Of a stretch of 39,439 nt of DNA, positions 1-8,567 are shown in pieces. Position 1 is the stretch's first letter; every line of letters starts with the position of its first letter. The notes below the pieces were generated by a model. The model did not search any database. It saw only the letters and a program-made list of their open reading frames with translations, and was not told where the DNA came from. Source of the stretch: an uncultured Lachnospiraceae bacterium (GTDB taxonomy: Bacteria; Bacillota; Clostridia; Lachnospirales; Lachnospiraceae); the NCBI GenBank assembly GCA_949742505.1, contig CATJPU010000229.1, forward strand, positions 1-39,439, written 5' to 3'. Made by a program: the position numbers and the translations under genes.

Positions 1-19
1 GCATTAAGAAGGTGAGAAG

Positions 20-3000
20 ATGCAGGAACTTGTGAGAGAATATTTAAATGAGTTAGGGAAAAAGCAGAAGAAACACAGGAGGTTCAGGATTGTTACGGCG
101 GTATTTGCAGTCATGGTAGTGGCCGGCGTTATCTGGGGACTGTCGAGGGCCGGAATTGCAACGACGGGAGAGCCGAAATGCGGAAAGGAAGACCATCAGC
201 ATACAGACGAATGCTATAGCGACGCTTTGAACTGCGGACTGGAAGAAGGCGGCGGCCACCAGCATACGGAAGCGTGCTGGCAGGAAGAATCTGTATTGGT
301 TTGCGGGCAGGAAGAAAGTGAAGAGCATCAGCATACAGAAGAATGCTATCAGCCGGAATCCGTATTAGTCTGCGGACAGGAAGAATCAGAAGGTCATACG
401 CATGGAGAGGAATGTTATACGAAACAGCTTTCCTGTGGAAAAGAAGAACATCAGCATGAGGAAGAATGTTATATCGACAAGTCTGCAGATGTAGAAGAAG
501 AATCCCAGTGGACTGCGCAGTATGAGGACGTGGAGTGGAAAGAGATCTGGGGCGAAGATCTGGTAATTGCGGCGCAGCTGCAGCTTGACTATAAAGAAAG
601 TATTGAGAATTATACGGTAGCAGAGGACGGAAGCCACAAAGGTTATACCCGCTATGGTCAGTTTGCAGGAGATCCGTATACAGACTGGGATGCGTCCTTT
701 GTAAACTTCTGTATGTACTATGCAGGACTTGCATCTTCCGAAATGTTCCCGGAGGAAATGAATACAGCCGACTGGTATAACAAATTCGTAGAAGCTGACG
801 GAGGAAATAAAATCGTTTACCTCACAGCGGATAAAGATTATGAGCCGGAAGCCGGAGACATTGTTTTCTTTGAGAAAGAAAATGAAGAGACAGAAACGCA
901 GATGGGAATTGTTTCTTCTTATAATAAAGAGAATCAGGAGTTAAAGGTTATCGAAGGAAACAGTGATAATCAGGTTAAAGAAAATACATACGATGTAAAT
1001 GACGAACACATTTCGGAGTATCTGAAGATAACAGATATGGAGGAAGAGTATAAGGGGCTGGATGAAGAGCCGGATGAGACGGCGGGCGGAAACGAAGGAG
1101 AAGAAGGAACGGAAACGGATGCGAATGACGCGGAATCCGACGGGGATAATGAAGGAACCGGAGAAAATAACAAGGATGAACTGACGGAAGGGAACGAGAA
1201 GACTGACGGGGAAGAGGTAAATGAGGAAGTTCCGGAGGAGGCAACGGTTGAACTGACTACGGAGGTAGACGGAACCGTCATCACCTTAAGCGGACCGGAG
1301 AGTTCCTTTGAGAAAGATAAGAATTATAGTATTCAGGCGGAGAAGATAGAAGAAGATGATGAGAAGATAGAGGCAATCGAGGAAGCTGTTGAAAAGATGG
1401 CGGAAGAGAAAGAAAAGACCGTAGAAAACTATCAGGCATTTGATATTAAGCTTCTGGTGGATGGAGAAGAGGTACAGCCGTTAGGTCCGGTATCGGTGAA
1501 GTTCTCCGGAAAAGAAGTTGAGGAGTCTGTAGAGAATGAAGCAACGGAAGTTAATGTGATTCATGTGGATGAGAATACAGGCGAGACAACGGATATGGAA
1601 GCTGAGGAGACAGAAGAAAAGGAAGTGGTAATTGAGACGGAGCATTTCTCGGTGTATGTATATGTAGAAACGACGAATATATTTGGAGACGCTACACTCA
1701 CTATTCAGCATTGGGGAAGAGGTATTGAGACGGTTGATGGAGTGGCGGATGCAGTAAAGCAGACTGATGAGGCATATGAACATGGCGAACATAATGAAAA
1801 GAAAGGAATAAAGACTAAGACAGAAGACAGGGAAATATATTCTGCGGATGTTAAGACATATCCAAACGGTTCTTATCAGTCAATAAATGATATCAGTAAG
1901 TTATGTAAGGTAGGCCTGGATGAAATGAACTATAGTGCAGTAGAAGTCTGGGTTAGTACGGATATGACTAATGAGAAGCGAAAAGAGTGGGAAGGAGAAT
2001 ATGACACATATAAGCTAAGTGACTTTGCCAAAACAGATAAAGAAATTAAGATAGCGCAGGATGCCCTGATTCGATTTTGGTATGAGCCAAAGAAAAAGGA
2101 TGATAAAGTTGTTACTAAGGCGAATTTCTATGATTATGACATTAGCGATGGTTTGTATTGGAATTCGACGGGAACGGAAAGTAGTCCTGTAAGGACTAAC
2201 ACGTATAAATATTTAAAAACGGACAATCAGGGGATAAATTCATTATTTACAGGCTCAGGAGCTAAATTTGGTATTGGCCAGGGTCAAGCTGCAGGTAATA
2301 TGAGTTCGTGGGTTACGGATGTGTTTGGAGACTATAAGCTGAATGGAGGTAATGTTACGGGAGGAAACCTAGCAGGAGTAGTACCTGGTATTGTGCAATC
2401 ATCGTTAGCCTCAGATGGAACTTTGCAATTTACTGATGGAATAAGCGTCCCGGCAAATCTGTTTCAGAAAGGTAATGGCTCAACGCTTTACCAATATGAT
2501 CTTGGGTTTAAGCAAAATGGAGATACGTATACATTGCAATACGTAAATCATGATACGAATCATGATTATACACAGATCACTACCAGAAAGGGACATAAAA
2601 AAGATGATGGCTCATTAGATCCATATTATAAGAAGAGAACGATAAGTTCTAATGATTTCTGGCCATTAGATGGAGTAAAGAATGGTGAAGCGGATCCCCT
2701 TATGGGGAAAGGAAATAGTCAGGGTAACGATTCCGTACATGATTATGGTTTTTTGCAAAAAGATGGTAATGGATGGAAAGTTGGCAAAGATGGGGAAGAG
2801 CAAAGTGATGACAGCGAGGTGCATAACTGGTACTTCGGAATGACTTATGAGGTTAAGTTTACCGTAGGAGATTATACGGGGCCGATGGAGTATTATTTCC
2901 GAGGGGATGATGATTTCTGGTTGTTTATTGACGGAGAACTTGCAGTTGATCTTGGAGGAATTCATAGCGCATTAGGGCAAACGCTTAATTTACGTCAGTG

Positions 3001-4468
3001 GATGGAAGAGCGCGGTATGCTGACAGAGGAAAACAAAAATGACGAGCATTCGTTGAAAGTATTCTATATGGAGCGAGGCGCTACAGGTTCCTGCTGTTAT
3101 ATGCAGTTTACATTGCCGAAGTCAAGACCGGTAACGATTCCAACGCCGGGAACTACAGAATATGAAGTAGAAAAATTCTGGGATGATGATGGAAGCATGT
3201 TCAGACCAACAAGTATTACGGTGCAGTTAGTACAGAGCAAAAAAGGTACTAATGAACAGACAGGAGAAAGCGATTATGTAAAATTAGATGCATCGAATAA
3301 CTGGAAGAAGGTATGGAGTGGTCTGCCGATTGCAAAAGGAGGGAAAAACGGCACTGAGTATGAGTATAGTTACAAGGTTACCGAAATAAATCTTCCGGCT
3401 GGTTATGAGGCGATTCTTGACGATAAGGGAAATTTAACCAATACGTTGAAACCGGTTAGCTTAGAAGTTGAAAAAGTGTGGGTGAATGATACTGGTTTGG
3501 AAGCGTATCGGCCGGATAACGTTACGTTGCGCTTATATACTTATAATGAAATAACAAAGGAATATGAAGCGTATAAACATAAAGTAGTAGGTGCAGATAA
3601 TGTCGAGAGAGAAGAATATAAAGATATTATTTTGACATCTGCAAGTGCAGACCCTGCTGACGGCAACAAGTGGATAGGAAAATTTGAGAATCTTCCGCAG
3701 TATCAATATTCATGGAATGAAGCAGAGCAAGTGTGGGATGCATCTCCGGTTAAATATTGCGTAAGAGAAATGTATACAGATGAAAACGGGAACTTACAGC
3801 CGGCTAATAATGCAGGTAGTATTATTAATGGCAACCAGGCTGGCAAGAGAGCCGGATATAAGGTTGATTATTCAAGTCCAACGATGAAGCCGGAAGAAGA
3901 TCCAACGGATTGTACTCAGAGCAGTCAGGACAATCCAGGAAAACTGACGGTAACCAATACGCTGCTTACAAAGTTTAGAATTATCAAAAAGGGAACCGAC
4001 TCCAATACCCCTGTTCTGGACGGAGCAGTATTCTCGCTGAGTTCTGTTGGAGCGTTAGAGGGACCGAAATATATAGGCACGTCGGATTCAAATGGTGTAA
4101 TTCAGTGGAAAGAAATTGGAAATGACAATCCGGTTTCAGTGCTGGAACCTGGTGACTATATTATGAAAGAAACAAAGGCGCCAGTAGGATATACGCTGAG
4201 TGATGTCCAGTGGGAGATTCATGTCGAAGAACTGGGAAGAGCGACAATTAAGGACAGCAATGGAGAAGCGATCGGACAGGATAGAGTTGAAACGGATACA
4301 AATGGCGAGCTGGTATTGGAGTATGTATTTAATGATGATGTACTGTATGAACTCCCATCCACTGGCGGTCCTGGAACTTACTGGTATATGTTTGGTGGTC
4401 TGCTGTTAATGACAACGGCGACACTGATAACATATAGAAAAAAACGTAGGGGGGTGCTGAGAAGTTAA
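20..4468 (+). CDS. LPSTGG-anchored tip-type pilus adhesin with His/Cys repeats, degenerate CHAP, fibro-slime and Cna-B/SpaA domains
   Basis: Very large surface protein (1482 aa). Seen: a basic N-terminus and one hydrophobic signal segment (residues about 22-45); five Cys/His repeats (54-151); a CHAP-like fold (about 200-345) with the usual catalytic Cys replaced by Asp224 and the usual His by Met295; an acidic Glu/Asp/Asn linker (345-415); a fibro-slime/PA14-like core with a GDDDFWLFIDG motif (about 958-985); two Cna-B-like domains (from about 1048 and 1148); a SpaA-like domain (1319-1440, E-box Glu1384); and a terminal LPSTGG (1445-1450), hydrophobic stretch and KKRR tail. Known: such multidomain LPXTG proteins encoded just before a major pilin are usually pilus-tip adhesins covalently fixed by class C sortase. 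Inferred: tip role here. The SD (AAGGTGAG) precedes ATG 20. The gene may be preceded by others outside the window. Confidence 0.9.
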   Translation: MQELVREYLNELGKKQKKHRRFRIVTAVFAVMVVAGVIWGLSRAGIATTGEPKCGKEDHQHTDECYSDALNCGLEEGGGHQHTEACWQEESVLVCGQEESEEHQHTEECYQPESVLVCGQEESEGHTHGEECYTKQLSCGKEEHQHEEECYIDKSADVEEESQWTAQYEDVEWKEIWGEDLVIAAQLQLDYKESIENYTVAEDGSHKGYTRYGQFAGDPYTDWDASFVNFCMYYAGLASSEMFPEEMNTADWYNKFVEADGGNKIVYLTADKDYEPEAGDIVFFEKENEETETQMGIVSSYNKENQELKVIEGNSDNQVKENTYDVNDEHISEYLKITDMEEEYKGLDEEPDETAGGNEGEEGTETDANDAESDGDNEGTGENNKDELTEGNEKTDGEEVNEEVPEEATVELTTEVDGTVITLSGPESSFEKDKNYSIQAEKIEEDDEKIEAIEEAVEKMAEEKEKTVENYQAFDIKLLVDGEEVQPLGPVSVKFSGKEVEESVENEATEVNVIHVDENTGETTDMEAEETEEKEVVIETEHFSVYVYVETTNIFGDATLTIQHWGRGIETVDGVADAVKQTDEAYEHGEHNEKKGIKTKTEDREIYSADVKTYPNGSYQSINDISKLCKVGLDEMNYSAVEVWVSTDMTNEKRKEWEGEYDTYKLSDFAKTDKEIKIAQDALIRFWYEPKKKDDKVVTKANFYDYDISDGLYWNSTGTESSPVRTNTYKYLKTDNQGINSLFTGSGAKFGIGQGQAAGNMSSWVTDVFGDYKLNGGNVTGGNLAGVVPGIVQSSLASDGTLQFTDGISVPANLFQKGNGSTLYQYDLGFKQNGDTYTLQYVNHDTNHDYTQITTRKGHKKDDGSLDPYYKKRTISSNDFWPLDGVKNGEADPLMGKGNSQGNDSVHDYGFLQKDGNGWKVGKDGEEQSDDSEVHNWYFGMTYEVKFTVGDYTGPMEYYFRGDDDFWLFIDGELAVDLGGIHSALGQTLNLRQWMEERGMLTEENKNDEHSLKVFYMERGATGSCCYMQFTLPKSRPVTIPTPGTTEYEVEKFWDDDGSMFRPTSITVQLVQSKKGTNEQTGESDYVKLDASNNWKKVWSGLPIAKGGKNGTEYEYSYKVTEINLPAGYEAILDDKGNLTNTLKPVSLEVEKVWVNDTGLEAYRPDNVTLRLYTYNEITKEYEAYKHKVVGADNVEREEYKDIILTSASADPADGNKWIGKFENLPQYQYSWNEAEQVWDASPVKYCVREMYTDENGNLQPANNAGSIINGNQAGKRAGYKVDYSSPTMKPEEDPTDCTQSSQDNPGKLTVTNTLLTKFRIIKKGTDSNTPVLDGAVFSLSSVGALEGPKYIGTSDSNGVIQWKEIGNDNPVSVLEPGDYIMKETKAPVGYTLSDVQWEIHVEELGRATIKDSNGEAIGQDRVETDTNGELVLEYVFNDDVLYELPSTGGPGTYWYMFGGLLLMTTATLITYRKKRRGVLRS
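179..472 (+). repeat. Five tandem Cys/His repeats encoded in the adhesin N-terminus
   Basis: Residues 54-151 hold five units of the form C-x(n)-H-x-H-x3-C: C54/H59/H61/C65, C72/H80/H82/C86, C95/H103/H105/C109, C118/H126/H128/C132 and C139/H144/H146/C150. Similar repeats occur in other clostridial LPXTG proteins, without an established function that I know of. The spacing suits metal binding or disulfide pairing; that is inference. Confidence 0.85.
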
Positions 4469-4487
4469 AATATGAAACTAACTTTTT

Positions 4488-4505
4488 GGCGGTCCTTGCA
4501 CCGCC
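4488..4505 (+). other. Short stem-loop in the adhesin-pilin gap
   Basis: GGCGGT and ACCGCC form a perfect 6-bp stem around a 6-nt loop in the 126-nt gap between the tip adhesin and the major pilin. No U-tract follows, so it is not a clear terminator. It might influence processing or the relative expression of the pilin; this is only inferred. Confidence 0.45.
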
Positions 4506-4594
4506 TGAATATGGGCATATAGCTTGCGCTGGAGACGGCAGTGTAAAGAAAATGTAACTCTAAAGGAAAACAAAGATTAGAAAAGGAGAAGAAG

Positions 4595-6181
4595 ATGAAG
4601 AAGTTTAAAAGGTTATTTGCAGTGATTTTATCATTGGCAATGGTATTGGGGATGTCATTGACGGCATTTGCAGACGACAAGGCTACAGCGATTACGATTA
4701 GCGGCATATCAAAAGAAGGGGAAGCTAACAATATAGAGGTTCTGGCATACAAGATTATTAACTATGATCCTGTAGGAAAATATGTGCCGGTTATAGAAGG
4801 CTCTATTGATACAGATACAAACGGCCAGCTTAAGCCAACTGGAAAAAATATTCAGGATTTATTTTACAAGCACTTAGATAAGTTGGGGACACCTGTAAAA
4901 ATTACAGATTATACAGAGGCAGACGGAACATACACCTATACTTTTAACCCGGCAGAGGCAGGTTCATGGATGATTGTTGTTAATGGTGCAACAGAGAATG
5001 TTTATAATCCTGCAATTGTAAGTGTAAGCCAAACTCCGGATGGATTAGACTATGGTACTTTGAATCTGGCAACGGATACATTTACTGATGGGGTATATCT
5101 CAAAAGGTCACCAATACCATTTGAGAAGACTGCAACGACACCGGAGGTAAATGGCGTACAATATGGCGATATCATTGATTTCCAGATTAAAACAACGATT
5201 CCGAGTTATCCGTTGAGCCAGACAGGATTAAAATTTACTATTAGTGATACTTTGACCGGATTGGCGCTGGTTAAAGATGCGGAAAATGTTCCATCTATCA
5301 CAGTTGGCAGTGTAGAGAACGAATTTGCTAACGGAGTATTAGAAGCAGCTATTGTAAACGGAGAAAAAGCATTTACCGTAGATTTAAGTGATGATGATTT
5401 CCTTCATGCAAACAGAGGAAAAGAAATTGTTCTCACTTACTATGGACAGGTAACAAGTGATGCAAAGCTCACAGTTGATGAACTTAACAATACGGCAAAG
5501 CTTGACTACTCTACCCATGATAAGACAGGATCAGCCAGTGACGAGACATGGCATTATACATTCGGTATTGATAGTACGATTACTGGAAATACAGAAAATT
5601 GGGAAGCATCTGGTGAATTCTTTAAAGTAGATGAAAAGGGAAATGTACAATATGTAGAAGGTGAGAAGAAATTTGAAACAACAGAGGGCGAGACGCTTGC
5701 AGGTGCAGAATTCCAGCTTTATGTCGGAAGTCCAAAGGGTCCAGCATTTGTAGATGCTAATGGCAACAAGACTTTTACTACAACTGCAGATGGACGTTTA
5801 GAGATTAATGGTCTTGATAGTGATATTGTTTATTATCTTGTTGAGACAAAGGCGCCTACCGGATACACGATTAACAGCGAGCCTGTGCAAGTTGAATTTG
5901 ACGCTAATTATAACGAAAGCGGACGGCTTGAAAGCTATGATGTACTGATGAATGGCGTGAAAGCTGCAGGATATACATTTGATGCAGGAACTAAAGCTGG
6001 CGACGGAAAAGTGATTGTTAATGAAGAAGTATTGAATCCGTTTAACTTCAAGAACACCAAACTCGCTTCCCTCCCATCAACCGGTGGTATCGGTACTACA
6101 ATCTTCACCATCGGCGGATGCCTGATTATGGTTATTGCACCAAGTTTATTCTTCGCAAGCCGCAGAAAAGCATCCAAATAA
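4595..6181 (+). CDS. SpaA-like major pilin, LPSTGG-anchored
   Basis: 528 aa with a classical signal peptide (MKK start, hydrophobic core, cleavage near AFA-DD at about residue 26), pilin isopeptide-type domains, an E-box region with Glu417 (YYLVETKAPTGY), and LPSTGG at 493-498 followed by a hydrophobic segment and RRK tail. Known: in SpaA-type pilins, sortase C joins the Thr of the sorting motif to a pilin-motif Lys of the next subunit. Lys170, in the GVYLKRS stretch at the end of the first domain, is my best guess for that Lys, but the classical WxxxVxVYPK motif is not seen. A strong SD (AAAAGGAG) precedes ATG 4595. Two sortase C genes follow directly, which supports the role of fibre backbone. 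Cna-B domain count is not certain by eye. Confidence 0.9.
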   Translation: MKKFKRLFAVILSLAMVLGMSLTAFADDKATAITISGISKEGEANNIEVLAYKIINYDPVGKYVPVIEGSIDTDTNGQLKPTGKNIQDLFYKHLDKLGTPVKITDYTEADGTYTYTFNPAEAGSWMIVVNGATENVYNPAIVSVSQTPDGLDYGTLNLATDTFTDGVYLKRSPIPFEKTATTPEVNGVQYGDIIDFQIKTTIPSYPLSQTGLKFTISDTLTGLALVKDAENVPSITVGSVENEFANGVLEAAIVNGEKAFTVDLSDDDFLHANRGKEIVLTYYGQVTSDAKLTVDELNNTAKLDYSTHDKTGSASDETWHYTFGIDSTITGNTENWEASGEFFKVDEKGNVQYVEGEKKFETTEGETLAGAEFQLYVGSPKGPAFVDANGNKTFTTTADGRLEINGLDSDIVYYLVETKAPTGYTINSEPVQVEFDANYNESGRLESYDVLMNGVKAAGYTFDAGTKAGDGKVIVNEEVLNPFNFKNTKLASLPSTGGIGTTIFTIGGCLIMVIAPSLFFASRRKASK

Positions 6182-6205
6182 TTTAATCAATATACCATAA
6201 AACAA

Positions 6206-6283
6206 TTCAGCCTTAGCTGAATGTGATTACAATCACAAATGTACTTATCATAAAGCTCCGGGGCGGCATCCTGCTCCGGAGCA
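6206..6283 (+). other. Cluster of three stem-loops after the major pilin gene
   Basis: The 212-nt gap between pilin and sortase genes holds TTCAGC/GCTGAA (6206-6221), then TGTGATT/AATCACA with a 2-nt spacer (6222-6237), then a GC-rich element, GCTCCGG paired with CCGGAGC (6255-6282; TGCTCCGGAGCA is also a palindrome by itself). None has a U-tract. They could stabilise the 3' end of the pilin mRNA or cut read-through into the sortases, giving more pilin than enzyme; the dyad at 6222 could also be an operator. Both are inference. Confidence 0.5.
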
Positions 6284-6393
6284 GCAAAGACAAGAACCAA
6301 AATCATAGCATATATAAGCGGCACAGCAGGCATGCTGTTTCGGGTATATGCCAAATTTAGAATAATACAGTTACAACAGCAAGGAGAGTTCGG

Positions 6394-7512
6394 ATGAAAA
6401 AACATGCAAGTAAAATTTTCATAGTGATTCTATTTTTAGCCGGATTGTCCTTACTGCTGTATCCATTTGCAGCCAATCAGTGGAATAATTACAGACAAGA
6501 GCAGCTTGTCTCCAATTATGAGCAGGTAGTCGCGGAGAAGGAAGCGGCGGGCACGCTGGATTATGACGCAGAGTGGCAGAAGGCAGAGAATTATAATCAG
6601 GCGCTGCTTCCAAGTATTCTTCCGGATGCTTTTGCAGTGGCGGAGGCTTCCGGCGAGGACGATATCTATATGTCCAGTCTGAATATTGCCGGAGACGGCA
6701 TCATGGGGACAGTAGAGATTCCCAAGATTAAGATTACGCTTCCTATTTTCCATGGTACGGATGAGGAAGTCTTAGAGAAGGCGGCGGGACATCTGGAGGG
6801 AAGTTCCCTTCCGGTAGGCGGGGAGAATACCCATGCGGTCATTACTGCACACAGAGGACTGCCAAGCGCCGCATTATTTACGGATTTGGATAAGATGGAG
6901 AAGGGCGACCATTTCCTGCTTCATATCCTAGATGATACGCTTTGCTATGAAGTAGATCAGATAACGACGATTGAGCCGAAGGAGACAGACGCACTGTCGG
7001 TGGAGGACGGGATGGATCTGGTAACGCTGGTTACCTGTACGCCTTACGGAGTGAACAGCCATCGTCTTCTGGTCAGAGGGCACAGAGTGCCGTATGACCC
7101 GCAGGCGCTTGAGGATGAAGGGATTCCGTTAAGTAATATGAGCCTGCATACCAATTACATACTCTGGATTGTAGTAGGACTTTTGGTAACGGGAATATTC
7201 AGTTTCTTCCTATATAAAAAGGAGAAGAAATTAAGAAAGTCTAAGTCAGCGGCAAAAGCGATGGAAGGAAGCGCCGGGATAACCGGGAGCGAAGCCGGAA
7301 TAGAAGAGCTTCAGGCGTCGAAAGAGGGGCGGCCTGAGACAGAAGAGACTCATGAATCAGAAGAAGGGCGGTCAGCAGCAGAAGGATTCCATGCAGTAGA
7401 AGGTGGGCTGCCGACAGCAGAAGGATTCCATGCATCGAAGGATGAGCTGTCAGAAGCAGAAGAAGCCCGAAGCGGGACGGCGGACGCCGGGGAAGAGCAG
7501 GAGGAATCGTAG
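6394..7512 (+). CDS. srtC: Class C (pilus-polymerising) sortase 1
   Basis: Membrane transpeptidase that links pilin subunits. Seen: an N-terminal membrane segment (about 8-27), catalytic His153 (TAHRG), Cys215 in TLVTCTPYG and Arg224 nine residues later, as in pneumococcal SrtC enzymes, then a C-terminal membrane segment (about 252-273). No obvious DPW/DPF lid motif is visible in the stretch before the catalytic core. The protein is 372 aa, longer than typical SrtC, because of a hydrophilic tail of about 95 residues with four 13-residue repeats. SD AAGGAG before ATG 6394. It ends 2 nt before the second sortase, whose SD lies inside this gene, so translation is probably coupled. Paired with the pilin upstream, it is a likely shaft polymerase. 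Confidence 0.92.
   Translation: MKKHASKIFIVILFLAGLSLLLYPFAANQWNNYRQEQLVSNYEQVVAEKEAAGTLDYDAEWQKAENYNQALLPSILPDAFAVAEASGEDDIYMSSLNIAGDGIMGTVEIPKIKITLPIFHGTDEEVLEKAAGHLEGSSLPVGGENTHAVITAHRGLPSAALFTDLDKMEKGDHFLLHILDDTLCYEVDQITTIEPKETDALSVEDGMDLVTLVTCTPYGVNSHRLLVRGHRVPYDPQALEDEGIPLSNMSLHTNYILWIVVGLLVTGIFSFFLYKKEKKLRKSKSAAKAMEGSAGITGSEAGIEELQASKEGRPETEETHESEEGRSAAEGFHAVEGGLPTAEGFHASKDELSEAEEARSGTADAGEEQEES
7315..7470 (+). repeat. Four 13-codon tandem repeats in the sortase 1 cytoplasmic tail
   Basis: Residues 308-359 fall into four 13-residue units: 308-320, 321-333, 334-346 and 347-359, sharing a pattern like x-S-x-E-G-R/L-x-x-A/T-E-x-x-H. The DNA shows a perfect 20-bp direct repeat at 7376-7395 and 7415-7434 (period 39 bp), so the expansion looks recent. 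Topology places the tail inside the cell (inferred). Confidence 0.8.
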
Positions 7513-7514
7513 GT

Positions 7515-8438
7515 ATGAAGCGAAAAATATCCACATTTCTATTCGGGCTGCTGTTCCTTGCAGGATTTGGGATACTTGCGTATCCAACCATATCGAACCA
7601 GTGGAATACTTACCGCCAGTCAAAGCTTATTTCTAATTATGAATCGGCAGTCGGCGAGATGTCGGAGGAGGATTTTGAAGAAGCATGGGCGGCAGCCAGA
7701 AGTTATAACCAGACATTTGAAAAGAATAGTATACGCAGTGATGTATTTGGCCTTGAGGAATCGGACTCGTTGGAGAATACGGAGTATTGGAAGGTGCTGA
7801 ATGCGGCGGGGGATGGTATCATGGGATACATTACCATTCCGAAAATTAACATTCGTTTATCCATTTACCATGGTACGAACGAGGATGTACTCCAGACAGG
7901 GGTCGGCCATCTGAACGGGACGAAGCTTCCGATTGGCGGCGAGAGCAATCACAGTGTTCTATCTGCTCACAGAGGACTGCCGAGTGCGAAGCTGTTTACC
8001 GATATCGACCAGCTTAAGGAGAAAGACCGTTTTTATGTGCACATTCTGAATGAGGACTTGGCTTACGAAGTGGACCGGATTCTTCCTATGGTGGAGAAAG
8101 ATGATTATGACGCGCTGGAAGAGGCGCTGAAGATAGAGGAAGGTCAGGATTATGTAACACTATTTACCTGTACGCCTTATGGAGTGAACAGCCACCGGCT
8201 GTTGGTAAGAGGGCATCGGGTTCCTTATGACGGGGAACTGGAATCTACTCCTGTTGATTCTATGGTACAGGCGATTCAGAATTATTATATGCTGTATCTG
8301 CTTCTCGGACTTGGCGTGACGGCGCTGATGATTCTTGCGATGCGCCGCATCATGAAAAAGAAAAATAGCAGGCAGCCGGAGGCGGCAGATACACCGGATA
8401 AGGCGCCCAAGGAAGCAGAAAACGACCAGACTAACTGA
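7515..8438 (+). CDS. srtC: Class C (pilus-polymerising) sortase 2
   Basis: Second sortase C of 307 aa, clearly paralogous to its upstream neighbour along the whole core. Seen: N-terminal membrane segment, His152 (SAHRG), Cys219 in LFTCTPYG, Arg228, and a C-terminal membrane segment (about 255-277) with a short basic tail. It lacks the long repeat tail of sortase 1. The start ATG 7515 lies 2 nt after the previous stop and uses an AGGAGG inside the upstream gene. Known: loci with two SrtC enzymes often divide work, for example shaft polymerisation versus tip or ancillary pilin addition. Which does what cannot be read from sequence. A 129-nt purine-rich gap follows with no other feature seen. 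Confidence 0.92.
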   Translation: MKRKISTFLFGLLFLAGFGILAYPTISNQWNTYRQSKLISNYESAVGEMSEEDFEEAWAAARSYNQTFEKNSIRSDVFGLEESDSLENTEYWKVLNAAGDGIMGYITIPKINIRLSIYHGTNEDVLQTGVGHLNGTKLPIGGESNHSVLSAHRGLPSAKLFTDIDQLKEKDRFYVHILNEDLAYEVDRILPMVEKDDYDALEEALKIEEGQDYVTLFTCTPYGVNSHRLLVRGHRVPYDGELESTPVDSMVQAIQNYYMLYLLLGLGVTALMILAMRRIMKKKNSRQPEAADTPDKAPKEAENDQTN

Positions 8439-8567
8439 AATGGAAGAGAGCACGAAGACGGAATGTACAAAGAGGAAAGAATAGAGAGCCGGAAACTGAA
8501 GACGGGAAGTCTAAAGTCAGAGCAGAAACCGAAAATCAGGACATAAGAACTGTGAGGAGGGAAAAAG

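Noticed and set aside
970..1284. Ser/Pro-rich minus-strand ORFs opposite the adhesin and hydrolase stalks.
   Set aside because: They are complements of Glu/Asp- or Pro/Glu-rich coding sequence, a usual artefact.
4469..4594. Cyclic-di-GMP or other riboswitch before the major pilin.
   Set aside because: A single 6-bp hairpin is present; conserved riboswitch core motifs were not found by eye.
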